From positions 1 to 55,729 of the forward strand of contig JAFRLW010000020.1 of the NCBI GenBank assembly GCA_017431035.1: a stretch of 55,729 bases of DNA, in the 5' to 3' direction. A model generated the notes under the pieces. The model was not told where the DNA came from. It worked only from the letters and a program-made list of their open reading frames with translations, and ran no database searches. Shown here piece after piece: positions 8,822 through 17,046 of this stretch; position 1 is the first letter of the stretch; the number at the start of each line of letters is the position of its first letter. The stretch comes from Clostridia bacterium. Lineage in GTDB: Bacteria > Bacillota > Clostridia > Oscillospirales > Acutalibacteraceae. A program made the position numbers and the translations under genes.

Positions 8822-10054
8822 TTATACCTTCATTCTTAGCATAGATCCCGCTTTGATACTTCTGTCAAACGGGATTTTAACGGTCATCATAGGTCGGTTT
8901 GCGACTTCGATAGGCTCGTTAGTTTCGTCGAGTAGAATATCTGTGTTTATATTAAAGGGAACGCTTCCCGCCTCTAAGCAGTCAAGTATTTGTCCCTTTT
9001 CAAATCGGTTTTTAAGTGTTGCAATTATATATCCGTCGCTATAACCTGTGACCACTGCCGCAAGAGCATAATCCCTTATATATCCGGCGCTTTCATAGGT
9101 TTGTGCGTTTTTGGGCGTTCCGAAATAAAAACCGGTGGAGTAGGTGCGGTGGCTTATTTTATTCAGTTCATCCATAACCCACTGCGGCACTTTCCAGTTG
9201 TTTTCACCTTTTGCCAAAGAGTCAAGAGCGCCACGATAGGCGTTTGTGGTAACGGCGACATAATAATCGGTTTTGGCTCTGCCCTCTATTTTAAGGGAGT
9301 CAACGCCTGCCGCCGCCATTTTGTCAAGATATGGCGCCATACATAAATCGTTGGCGTTTAGTATATAGGTGCCTTTACTATCCTCGGTTATATCATAGTA
9401 TTCACCGGGGCGTGTTGCCTCCATAAGTGAATAACTCCAGCGACACGGCTGGGCGCAGTCGCCACGGTTTGCATCTCGTCCTGTCATATAACTTGAAAGC
9501 AAACATCTCGCCGAAGAGGAAATACACATTGCGCCGTGCGCAAAGCACTCTATCTCCAAATCAGCGGGTATATTCTTTCTTATACTCTCTATCTCTTTAA
9601 GGGATAACTCTCTTGCAAGAACAACCCTTTTAGCCCCCATATTATAAAAGGCTTTTGCCGACTCGGAGTTTACAATACCCGACTGCACCGAAATATGCAA
9701 ATCAACGTCCTTTGCATAACGGCTGACCATATTTATAACCCCTATGTCCGAAGCAATAACGGCGTCGGCGCCTATATCGTTTATAAAGGTTAAAAAGTCG
9801 GGTAGTCTCGGTATTTCGTCCTCACGGGGAAGTGTGTTGCAGGTTATATGAACTTTAACGCCGCATTTATGGGCGTATTCCACACCTTTTATAAGGTCGT
9901 CTCTCGAAAAATTAGCAGGGGAGGTGCGCATACCGAACTCTTCTCCCGCAATATAAACGGCGTCCGCCCCAAAATCAACGGCGGTTATAAGTCGCTCTAA
10001 ATCCCCTGCGGGACAAAGCAGTTCAGGCACTTTTATATCAGTCGAAGTTTTCAT
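8822..10054 (-). CDS. U32 family protein (peptidase/tRNA-rRNA hydroxylation family)
   Basis: A 410-residue U32 family protein. It opens with the typical ELLCPAGDLERL segment and carries the family signature around IECFAHGAMCISSSARCLLSS, with further cysteines (GDCAQPCRWS) that fit an Fe-S site. Members include collagenase-annotated PrtC-like proteins and, as recalled, RlhA/TrhP-type proteins needed for RNA hydroxylation, so protease activity should not be assumed. Its first 17 bases overlap the end of mltG, suggesting translational coupling. MltG and U32 genes are also neighbours in Bacillus (yrrL and yrrN/yrrO, from memory), which supports the assignment. Confidence 0.85.
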   Translation of the reverse strand: MKTSTDIKVPELLCPAGDLERLITAVDFGADAVYIAGEEFGMRTSPANFSRDDLIKGVEYAHKCGVKVHITCNTLPREDEIPRLPDFLTFINDIGADAVIASDIGVINMVSRYAKDVDLHISVQSGIVNSESAKAFYNMGAKRVVLARELSLKEIESIRKNIPADLEIECFAHGAMCISSSARCLLSSYMTGRDANRGDCAQPCRWSYSLMEATRPGEYYDITEDSKGTYILNANDLCMAPYLDKMAAAGVDSLKIEGRAKTDYYVAVTTNAYRGALDSLAKGENNWKVPQWVMDELNKISHRTYSTGFYFGTPKNAQTYESAGYIRDYALAAVVTGYSDGYIIATLKNRFEKGQILDCLEAGSVPFNINTDILLDETNEPIEVANRPMMTVKIPFDRSIKAGSMLRMKV

Positions 10055-11237
10055 AAATCCAGTTATCTTCCGCTTTCAGTTTTTCTATAATCGCATTGTG
10101 TTCATCAAGAGTTTTTCTATAGTAGAAGTTCATACTCTTGTCGGTCACAAAATAGTAGTAGTCAAAATCTTTTTCGGGATTTGCCGCCGCTTTAATAGAG
10201 CTGAAACTCGGGGAACATAGTGGTCCAGGGGGCAAACCTTGTGTTTTATAAGTATCGTATCTTCCGTTTCCGTACGGATATTTTATGGTCGGTGAAGAGC
10301 CAAGGGTTGAAAACTCATCGCTCTCAAGTCGGTTATAAAATACAGCCGCAACCTTTGACATCTCGTCAGGGCTTCCTCCCGCCTCAAGTTCAACAATAGA
10401 AGCCATAGTCATAATCTCGTGTAGAGAATAATCGCTGTTTTCTATATCTGCACTTATTTTTTTTAGTTTTGTATCAAGGTTAGATAGCATTGTGCTTATC
10501 GCTAAATGCGCACCCTCTTTTGAGTCGTCGCAAACGTATAGGTTGTAGGTATCGGGGAAGAGGTATCCCTCAAGCCTGTAGTGTACCGTCTCTACCGGTA
10601 TGCCGCTAATAAACGAATACTCAAAGTTTCCGTTTTGCACCTCATCGATAAAATCTTCCTTTTCGCAAATGCCGTTTTTCTCAAGTATATTCGCAATATC
10701 GTCTACATTTGCCATTTCGGGTATGGTGACGGTCTTGCTCTTTGCGTGAGCGCCGCCCTCCATAAGCATATCGGCAATACCCTCGTAGCCGAGTTCGTTA
10801 TTAAAGGTGAACACGCCGTAATTATATTTTGCGTCATATCCCTTTATTTTTGAATAAAGTCTGAACAAAATAGGCATTTTCACCGTTCCGTTTTCATATA
10901 AAGCGTCGGCAATATAAGCGGTGGAAGAGCCCTCGGGTATATCCATTATGCAAGCCTTTCCACGCCCGAACCCTACGCCTAAATAATCGGCGCCGCCGAC
11001 AATGACAAAACCTGCTAAAACAAGCGCAACTAAAACAAGAATAATAGCCTTTATAAAGCCTTTTCCCGAGCCGCCCTTATTCTTTTTGTCGTTCTTATTC
11101 TTTTCCCTTTTAGGTTCCTCTTTTTTTGTAGGCAACACAGAAACATCAAAAGCCTCTAAGGGTTTTTGCTCAATTTCTTCATTATCCGTTTCGTTTGCAA
11201 ACAAATCTTTATCTATATTAAATCCCTTATCTTCCAT
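10038..11237 (-). CDS. mltG: Endolytic murein transglycosylase MltG
   Basis: A YceG/MltG protein cleaving nascent glycan strands at the membrane. The charged cytoplasmic N-terminus (about 1-60, Lys/Glu-rich) precedes one transmembrane helix (about 62-84) and an extracellular YceG domain. The catalytic segment ASIVELEAGG lies near residue 280, followed by YDTYKTQGLPPGPL and the C-terminal EHN of the active-site region. I prefer the ATG at 11237, because AAGGA abuts the ATG at 11243 with no spacing but sits 6 bases from the second; this gives 399 residues. It lies between the DJ-1 gene and the U32 gene. Confidence 0.92.
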   Translation of the reverse strand: MEDKGFNIDKDLFANETDNEEIEQKPLEAFDVSVLPTKKEEPKREKNKNDKKNKGGSGKGFIKAIILVLVALVLAGFVIVGGADYLGVGFGRGKACIMDIPEGSSTAYIADALYENGTVKMPILFRLYSKIKGYDAKYNYGVFTFNNELGYEGIADMLMEGGAHAKSKTVTIPEMANVDDIANILEKNGICEKEDFIDEVQNGNFEYSFISGIPVETVHYRLEGYLFPDTYNLYVCDDSKEGAHLAISTMLSNLDTKLKKISADIENSDYSLHEIMTMASIVELEAGGSPDEMSKVAAVFYNRLESDEFSTLGSSPTIKYPYGNGRYDTYKTQGLPPGPLCSPSFSSIKAAANPEKDFDYYYFVTDKSMNFYYRKTLDEHNAIIEKLKAEDNWIYENFD

Positions 11238-11252
11238 ATTCATTCCTTTTCT

Positions 11253-11792
11253 TTAGAGATATTGCATATCCTTTTTTACTTTACTTGAAATACTTTCGCC
11301 CTTTATCGCTTTAAGAATACTAAACCCAAACTCCGATGCGGCGCCGGGTCCCTTTGCGGTAATAATATTCCCGTCGGTAACAACCGGTTGTTCGGTGATT
11401 TTAGCACCTTTTAGGTACTTTTCAAAGCCGGGGTAACAAATTGCTTTTTTACCCTTTAACAGTCCCATTTTGCCGATAACCGACGGTGCGGCGCAAATAG
11501 CGCAAATGAGTTTGCCGTTTTCCTTTGCGTATTCTATAGCGGATAAAACCGCTTTGCTTTTCCCCAAATTGGCAGTTCCCGGCATTCCGCCCGGAAGAAC
11601 TACCGCCTCTAATTCTTTATAATCTATATCGGTTTCTCTTATATCGGTGTTAAAGGTTATATTATGGGCGCCTTTTACAGCAGAGTTTTGGGCGCCTACG
11701 GTTTTAACCTCGACACCGCCTCGCCTTAAAATATCGATAGGGGATATGGCTTCGATTTCCTCAAAGCCCTCGGCTAAAAACACGTATACCAT
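11253..11792 (-). CDS. DJ-1/PfpI family protein
   Basis: A 179-residue DJ-1 superfamily protein. The nucleophile elbow CAICAAPS places the reactive cysteine at C100, and E14 (EGFEEIE) matches the conserved Glu that activates it in DJ-1. Similar bacterial proteins have been reported as protein deglycases or chaperones, or have unknown roles; the exact activity cannot be told from sequence. It is 1 base after tmk and 15 bases before mltG, so it is expressed with the dTMP genes. Confidence 0.88.
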   Translation of the reverse strand: MVYVFLAEGFEEIEAISPIDILRRGGVEVKTVGAQNSAVKGAHNITFNTDIRETDIDYKELEAVVLPGGMPGTANLGKSKAVLSAIEYAKENGKLICAICAAPSVIGKMGLLKGKKAICYPGFEKYLKGAKITEQPVVTDGNIITAKGPGAASEFGFSILKAIKGESISSKVKKDMQYL

Positions 11793-11793
11793 A

Positions 11794-12459
11794 TTAAAGC
11801 ACCTCTTTAACAGTCTTAAATATCTCTTTGCTTATGTCTTCAATACTTCTTGCGTTCATATCAGAAGTGGCGCAGTTTATAACCTTGAAATTACCTATTT
11901 CGGCTGCAAACTTTGCCGCTTTTCTGCATTTGCCGAGATACTCTACGTCGCTTTCGTGAATATCTTTTTTGTTATCGTCACCGCCATAGCGATTTTTTAA
12001 CAGTTTTTGAGAAACCTCAATCGGCATATCAAGGAATATAACAAGGTCAGGTTTTGGTATTCCGACCTTTTCATATTCAAGGTTATAAAGCCAGTCGGTG
12101 AAATGTCCCCAGTCTTTTTCATCCATTTTAGAGGTTTGGTGTATGGCGTTTGAGGTTGTGTACCTGCCGGAAATTATCACTCCGCCGTCATTATAAAACT
12201 TGCCCCAGTCGGTTTTATATGAGGCATAGCGGTCAACGGCATAAAATAGCGAAGCGGCAAAGGGATTAACGTCGCCGGGGGAAGAGCCGAACTTTCCGCC
12301 GAGATACATTTTGACAAGTGCGCTTGAGTCACTGTCATAATCGGGAAAAGATACACGGCGGATATTTACACCGTCATTTTTAAGCTTTTCACAAAGTATA
12401 TCAAGTTGGGTGGACTTTCCGCTTCCGTCAAGCCCCTCAATAACTATAAGTTTACCCAT
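11794..12459 (-). CDS. tmk: Thymidylate kinase
   Basis: A 221-residue kinase converting dTMP to dTDP. The P-loop is GLDGSGKST (9-17), the DR motif lies in AVDRYASY, and SGRYTTSNAIHQ forms the dTMP-binding region. The LID segment includes KNRYGGDDNKKDIHE. The ATG overlaps the last 8 bases of thyX, so the enzyme making dTMP and the one using it are translationally coupled. Confidence 0.93.
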   Translation of the reverse strand: MGKLIVIEGLDGSGKSTQLDILCEKLKNDGVNIRRVSFPDYDSDSSALVKMYLGGKFGSSPGDVNPFAASLFYAVDRYASYKTDWGKFYNDGGVIISGRYTTSNAIHQTSKMDEKDWGHFTDWLYNLEYEKVGIPKPDLVIFLDMPIEVSQKLLKNRYGGDDNKKDIHESDVEYLGKCRKAAKFAAEIGNFKVINCATSDMNARSIEDISKEIFKTVKEVL

Positions 12460-13225
12460 TGTTTTTCAAGTCCTCATAAAACTTTTTCATTTCCTGCATT
12501 TTTCCGCAACTCATATTGCCCTCGCTGCATTTTCCTCTGACACAGGCAGGACCGGCTTTTGCAAATAGTTCGGGCGCAACTTTTGAAACAAGTTTTAACA
12601 TCAGGTTTGCAACTTCTCTTATTTCCCATTGTGCACGGTTGCAGCAACGAAGGGAGAAGAAGTTCAGAAGCGATCTTGTATTCATTGTAACAACCATTTT
12701 TGTTTCACAAGCATTAGGCAAAACAAATCGTGCATCCTCAATGGCTTTTTTCTGCGCCATTCTTGCGGCGGTTTTTTCGTCTTTTCCTTCTTTAAGAAAA
12801 GTCTCTTTGTGCTTTTTGGCGAGTGTGTAAGATAACTCGTCATAAACCTTTTGAGCGTCCGCCATTGACTTTTTGTATATTTCAAGCGCTTCGGGTATTT
12901 CGGCGATTTCGGGCGGAGTAACAAACTCAAACCCACCCTCTGAAACGTAGCGCTGACTCTTTACCGAGAAAGAGGCTATACGGTGCCTTGTAATTTGTGC
13001 CAAAAGCGCACGGGAAACACCCTCAATACCAAAGGTGAAAGAGGCGTGTTCTATAGGACTTGCGTGACCGAGATCGGATAGCATTTCGACAAAAGATTTT
13101 ACCTTTTCGTCGGTCAGCCCCTCTCGAAGATCGGCAATATTAGAAGAACTGTAGCATAGTTTTGCAGCACACGCCACCGTTTTGGCAGGTTCCGGCGTGT
13201 AGGCTAATAAAGTGACTGTAGGCAT
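12452..13225 (-). CDS. thyX: Flavin-dependent thymidylate synthase
   Basis: ThyX makes dTMP from dUMP with methylene-tetrahydrofolate, FAD and NADPH. The diagnostic ThyX motif RHRxxSxxxxSxRY is present as RHRIASFSVKSQRY (80-93), preceded by SPIEHASFTF (57-66), also typical. Length (257) is normal. The ATG follows a strong GAGGAGG. It is the first gene of the seven-gene minus-strand run and has its own promoter. ThyX use is common in anaerobic Clostridia. Confidence 0.95.
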   Translation of the reverse strand: MPTVTLLAYTPEPAKTVACAAKLCYSSSNIADLREGLTDEKVKSFVEMLSDLGHASPIEHASFTFGIEGVSRALLAQITRHRIASFSVKSQRYVSEGGFEFVTPPEIAEIPEALEIYKKSMADAQKVYDELSYTLAKKHKETFLKEGKDEKTAARMAQKKAIEDARFVLPNACETKMVVTMNTRSLLNFFSLRCCNRAQWEIREVANLMLKLVSKVAPELFAKAGPACVRGKCSEGNMSCGKMQEMKKFYEDLKNNG

Positions 13226-13258
13226 AGTTTCCTCCTCATAGACATAATAATTTATTTT

Positions 13259-13287
13259 ATTATATCAAATAAATTATATAATATCAA
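13259..13287 (-). promoter_or_regulatory. thyX operon promoter
   Basis: On minus: TTGATA (13282-13287), 17-base spacer, TATAAT (13259-13264). The whole 13226-13330 region is AT-rich. Confidence 0.65.
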
Positions 13288-13372
13288 TATATAACTTTTG
13301 TGTGCAGAACGTAAAAAGACAAAAAAAGATAAAAAAATTGTAAAAAAAAGTCTTTTTTATGTTGCGCCTTTG

Positions 13373-13381
13373 TGTTATAAT
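13373..13381 (+). promoter_or_regulatory. prs promoter, extended -10
   Basis: TGTTATAAT (13373-13381) is an extended -10 element (TGnTATAAT) with only a T-rich stretch at the -35 position. It lies about 35 bases before the prs ATG; an AAAGGGG Shine-Dalgarno lies between. Confidence 0.65.
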
Positions 13382-13415
13382 AATTTTACAAAATTAAATA
13401 TAAAAGGGGTATATT

Positions 13416-14570
13416 ATGTCTTCTGTTGAGTTTACACATACACCATACGGTGATTTAGCGCTTGTTAGTATGCGTGGTTGCGAGGAAATGGCTTCAAAGG
13501 TTGATTTCTATCTTAAGAATTGGAGAAATGCAAAAGAGGATGAAACCTTTGTTATCGACGCTAACTGTCCCCGCTTCGGAACAGGTGAGGCAAAAGCCGT
13601 CCTAAATCATACGGCGCGTGGACTTGATGCTTTTATTATTTGCGATTGTTTTAATTACAGCGTTGAGTATAAAATGTACGGCAGAAGCGTACCTATGAGC
13701 CCCGATGATCATTTTCAGGACCTCAAGCGTGTTATAGCCGCTTTCGGTGGTAAAGCGAGAAGAATTACCGTTATTATGCCTATGCTTTATGAGGGACGTC
13801 AACACCGCAGGACTACAAGAGAGTCTATGGACTGCGCTATGGCTCTTCAGGAACTTATCTCTATGGGCGTTAAGAACATAATCACTTTTGACGCTCACGA
13901 CCCCCGTGTAAACAATGCTATCCCACTTGACGGTTTTGATAACGTACAAGCCGCTTATCAGATGATAAAGGCACTGCTTAAAGAAGTTGACGATATCAAA
14001 CTTGACCGTGAGCATACTATTATCGTTTCTCCCGATGAGGGCGGTATGGGAAGATGTATCTACTATTCCTCCGTTTTGGGACTTGATCTCGGTATGTTCT
14101 ATAAAAGAAGAGATTATTCAAAAATAGTAAATGGCAGAAACCCCATAGTAGCCCACGAGTTTTTAGGTTCGGATATTACCGGCAAAGACCTTATCCTTGT
14201 TGACGATATGATTTCAAGCGGCGACAGTATGCTTGATATCGCCAAAATACTTAAGAAAATGGGCGCCGGCAGAATATTCATTTTCTCGACCTTCGGACTT
14301 TTTGTCGAGGGACTCGAAAAATTTGATGAATACTATGAAAAAGGCCTTATTTCAAAGGTGTTTACAACTAACCTTATTTATCAAACACCGGAACTGCTCT
14401 CTCGTGAATGGTATTGCAGCGTAAATATGGCAAAATACATAGCGCTTCTTGTTGATACTCTTAATAAGGACAACTCCATAAGCAAACTTCTTGACCCGGC
14501 TGACCGTATCAGGAATAAACTTAAAGAGTATGAGCATAACTGGAAAACACAAATGGAAATTGATATATGA
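13416..14570 (+). CDS. prs: Ribose-phosphate pyrophosphokinase (long clostridial form)
   Basis: PRPP synthetase, making phosphoribosyl pyrophosphate from ribose 5-phosphate and ATP for nucleotide, His and Trp synthesis. The catalytic GRQHRR segment (127-132), the ribose-5-phosphate region TFDAHDPRVNNAIPLDGFDN, and the PRPP loop LVDDMISSGDS (261-271) are visible. At 384 residues it is longer than the usual 310-320, matching a divergent group seen in Clostridia. It is monocistronic: own promoter and own terminator. Confidence 0.9.
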   Translation: MSSVEFTHTPYGDLALVSMRGCEEMASKVDFYLKNWRNAKEDETFVIDANCPRFGTGEAKAVLNHTARGLDAFIICDCFNYSVEYKMYGRSVPMSPDDHFQDLKRVIAAFGGKARRITVIMPMLYEGRQHRRTTRESMDCAMALQELISMGVKNIITFDAHDPRVNNAIPLDGFDNVQAAYQMIKALLKEVDDIKLDREHTIIVSPDEGGMGRCIYYSSVLGLDLGMFYKRRDYSKIVNGRNPIVAHEFLGSDITGKDLILVDDMISSGDSMLDIAKILKKMGAGRIFIFSTFGLFVEGLEKFDEYYEKGLISKVFTTNLIYQTPELLSREWYCSVNMAKYIALLVDTLNKDNSISKLLDPADRIRNKLKEYEHNWKTQMEIDI

Positions 14571-14591
14571 TAATGCGAGTATAGAATTAAC

Positions 14592-14622
14592 GCCCGATGG
14601 CAGATGCCATCGGGCTTTTTTT
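14592..14622 (+). terminator. prs terminator
   Basis: Perfect 11-bp stem GCCCGATGGCA (14592-14602) with TGCCATCGGGC (14605-14615), followed by seven T. Confidence 0.92.
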
Positions 14623-14632
14623 AACGCTATAT

Positions 14633-16708
14633 TCATTCTTTAATTACAATATAAAGTTCGCTCAATGCACGCGTATAAGAAACATATTTTTCATTATTGT
14701 CTAAATTCTCATCAAATACAAAAACGGCGTCAAACTCCAATCCTTTGGATTCTTTAACATTTAATACAGTTGCCATTTTATCAATCGCTAATTCGTTGTA
14801 AACACAATAGGGCATTATTTCCTCGGGTAAAGTGTCATTCTGTATAATTACGGCTGTTCTCTTTTTAAGAACTAGACTTATTATCACTCTCCAAATGAAT
14901 TCTTTTATAGAAATGACTTTTACAGGTCTTGTGTTCAATCCAAAAGACTTGTTATTCATAGATAGCTTTTTATTATAGTAATATATAATTTCCTCGCTAT
15001 TTCTATAATTTTCGTTTAATGTATATTTTTTTGTCTCTAAAGTTCTTTCAAGCATTTCCCAATTTTTAAGATTGTAATTATCGGGAAGAGTTTGATTTAT
15101 ATCTCCGTAAACATTTAATATTACCTGATTGCCATTTACTCTTAACATAAGAACATATTCTAATAAAGGAATATCTTGTCCTTCATCTATACACAACATA
15201 TAATCCTTGCTCGCAATTAATGGCTTTTCATAGTAATAATAAATTGCCAAAACTTTGCTATATAATACACATTCAATTGGCTCATCAACAGAAATATAAA
15301 TTCCAAAATGCTTAAATGTTTCTTCAAGGGCTTTGTTTAATAAAGTTTCGGCACCACTGATTTCATTGGTTGATTGACTTTTGAAAATATCATTTTCTTC
15401 AAAAATAATTGTATTCTCTTTGCTCTGGTTTATTCTCTTTTGGTACTTTAATCCTTTTTGCGGTATATCATTTACTTTTCTTTTTAGTATCTTTGCAAAA
15501 TCTGCTGAATATATAATTCCTTTTTCTTTTAACTGTGTATTATCGCTCTTATAAGTGATATTGGTGCGTTTATAAGGTTTCACACCGCTTTGAATACGAT
15601 AACGATAAATAATATCTTCCCAATACTCGCTTAAGGGCATCTTCTCTATTTTGTCTAAACGAAGATCCTTGGTTAAATCATCAATAAACAAATTAAAATT
15701 ACTGTTTGGGGTTATTATTTTTACTTTTGAATAATCGTAATCCGGATAATTATATTTCATATTTGCAAGCCTGTGAAGTAAAATCATAGTTTTACCACTA
15801 CCGGCGCAACCTTGCACAATAATATTTTTTTGAAAATCATAATCTATAATTGTGTTTTGATTTTGTTGTATTGAACGAATAATATTTGTTATATTTTTTT
15901 CGTTTTTCTTCTCTTCAAGGATTTTCAAAAGATAAGTATCTGTAATCTGTTTTTTTGATGCTTTCGAGTTTATGCTATAAACATCATAAAGTTCTCGGAT
16001 TTTTCCATCTTCTATATCTATATTTCTTCGTAGAATAACGTTATAGGAAACACCATCTTGATCCGCATAAGTATTCTGTCTCTTGTTTCTAAATGTTTTG
16101 CCGATTTCCGACCAAATGGATAATATAGAATAATTGCTGTTTTCGCAAATATATGGCGTTTCACCTATATAATAAGATTGGTCGCCTGACTTAGATTTTA
16201 AGTCTATCCTTGCAAAGTATGGGTTATCTTTTATTGATTGCAGAGATAATATCTGTTCGTTTTTCTTGTTGTTATAACGAATTCTTCTCAGGTTTTCGGT
16301 TTTTTGATCATAATCCATCCACCATGTTTCACTTTCAATAGGGTAAAGATCATCATTTTGACGTTCAATATCTTTATCTATATATGAAAAAGTTTGCTCA
16401 AGATGATTGCTTTCTTCACTGTAATTATCTTTACCTTTAGCCTTAAAATCATCTTCGGTAGGAGATTTATAAAACTTTTTACTTTTTCTTTTGTAAGTCC
16501 CTTCTGACAAGGATGATAATTCATCCCAACATACAAATTCTCTATTACGAGAGAAAAATTTGCTCATTTCTTTTGTTGCATCTTTATCGTTTTTATGATA
16601 AATCAGTTTTGCTAAACTGAGCATTTTTTCATTGTCATACATATCTAAATTATATGTGTATTTTTTTATAAATCTAAGCAGTTCTAAATCATTCTCGTTA
16701 TTTATCAT
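14633..16708 (-). CDS. HelD/UvrD-like superfamily 1 helicase
   Basis: A 691-residue SF1 ATPase. The N-terminal 250 residues have no standard helicase motif but contain PYFARIDLKS...YYIGETPY, which resembles the HelD segment before the ATPase core. Then come Walker A GCAGSGKT (300-307), a Walker B-like CIDEGQD (506-512), YGDINQT, LNENYRNSEEI and the late motif SKGLEFDAV. This best fits the HelD family (RNA polymerase-recycling ATPases) or a related helicase. Composition is clearly more AT-rich than the neighbours, with many AAT, AAA and ATA codons, suggesting recent transfer. It is divergent from a mini-XRE gene, sharing a promoter region with a perfect palindrome. A defence role is possible but not shown. 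Confidence 0.75.
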   Translation of the reverse strand: MINNENDLELLRFIKKYTYNLDMYDNEKMLSLAKLIYHKNDKDATKEMSKFFSRNREFVCWDELSSLSEGTYKRKSKKFYKSPTEDDFKAKGKDNYSEESNHLEQTFSYIDKDIERQNDDLYPIESETWWMDYDQKTENLRRIRYNNKKNEQILSLQSIKDNPYFARIDLKSKSGDQSYYIGETPYICENSNYSILSIWSEIGKTFRNKRQNTYADQDGVSYNVILRRNIDIEDGKIRELYDVYSINSKASKKQITDTYLLKILEEKKNEKNITNIIRSIQQNQNTIIDYDFQKNIIVQGCAGSGKTMILLHRLANMKYNYPDYDYSKVKIITPNSNFNLFIDDLTKDLRLDKIEKMPLSEYWEDIIYRYRIQSGVKPYKRTNITYKSDNTQLKEKGIIYSADFAKILKRKVNDIPQKGLKYQKRINQSKENTIIFEENDIFKSQSTNEISGAETLLNKALEETFKHFGIYISVDEPIECVLYSKVLAIYYYYEKPLIASKDYMLCIDEGQDIPLLEYVLMLRVNGNQVILNVYGDINQTLPDNYNLKNWEMLERTLETKKYTLNENYRNSEEIIYYYNKKLSMNNKSFGLNTRPVKVISIKEFIWRVIISLVLKKRTAVIIQNDTLPEEIMPYCVYNELAIDKMATVLNVKESKGLEFDAVFVFDENLDNNEKYVSYTRALSELYIVIKE

Positions 16709-16731
16709 ACCAACTCTCCCTCATATATATC

Positions 16732-16788
16732 TATATAAGTATATACTTATATAAGAGAATTGTCAAGTAAGGATATATTTATTAAAAT
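16732..16788. promoter_or_regulatory. Divergent promoters with palindromic operator
   Basis: On minus, TTGACA (16761-16766), 17 bases, TATACT (16738-16743) drives the helicase. On plus, TTGTCA (16760-16765), 17 bases, TAAAAT (16783-16788) drives the XRE gene. The two -35 elements occupy almost the same bases. A perfect 22-bp palindrome (16732-16753, half-site TATATAAGTAT) covers the helicase -10, an arrangement expected for repression. Confidence 0.75.
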
Positions 16789-16803
16789 GAAACGGGTGAT
16801 ATA

Positions 16804-17004
16804 ATGGTTAGTATAATAATAAATAAAACCTTAAAAGAATTAAACATCACAAGGTATGAACTTGCAAAACGCACAGGGATACAATATCAAATAATAGACA
16901 ATTATTACAAAAATAAAGTTGTGCGTTATGACTGTAATGTGCTTGATAAAATATGTCGCGCAATAAATTGTAACATTTCAGATATAATTGAATATAAAAA
17001 ATAA
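16804..17004 (+). CDS. Mini XRE/Cro-type transcriptional regulator
   Basis: A 66-residue protein that is essentially one helix-turn-helix domain (ELNITRYELAKRTGIQYQII as the HTH core, residues about 12-31) with the usual C-terminal CRAINCNISDIIEY. It resembles the YozG-like small Cro/C1 regulators. GGGTGAT precedes the ATG, giving a very short leader of about 9 bases. It probably binds the 22-bp palindrome between itself and the helicase gene and controls one or both. Confidence 0.85.
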   Translation: MVSIIINKTLKELNITRYELAKRTGIQYQIIDNYYKNKVVRYDCNVLDKICRAINCNISDIIEYKK

Positions 17005-17040
17005 AGCAACCGTGTTATATTAACGGTTGCTTTATTTTTA
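17001..17040. terminator. Terminator between the XRE gene and pnp
   Basis: A 13-bp perfect stem, ATAAAGCAACCGT (17001-17013) with ACGGTTGCTTTAT (17023-17035), then TTTTTA on plus; minus also has A/T flanks, so it may serve pnp as well. The left arm overlaps the XRE stop. Confidence 0.88.
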
Positions 17041-17046
17041 TGGTTT

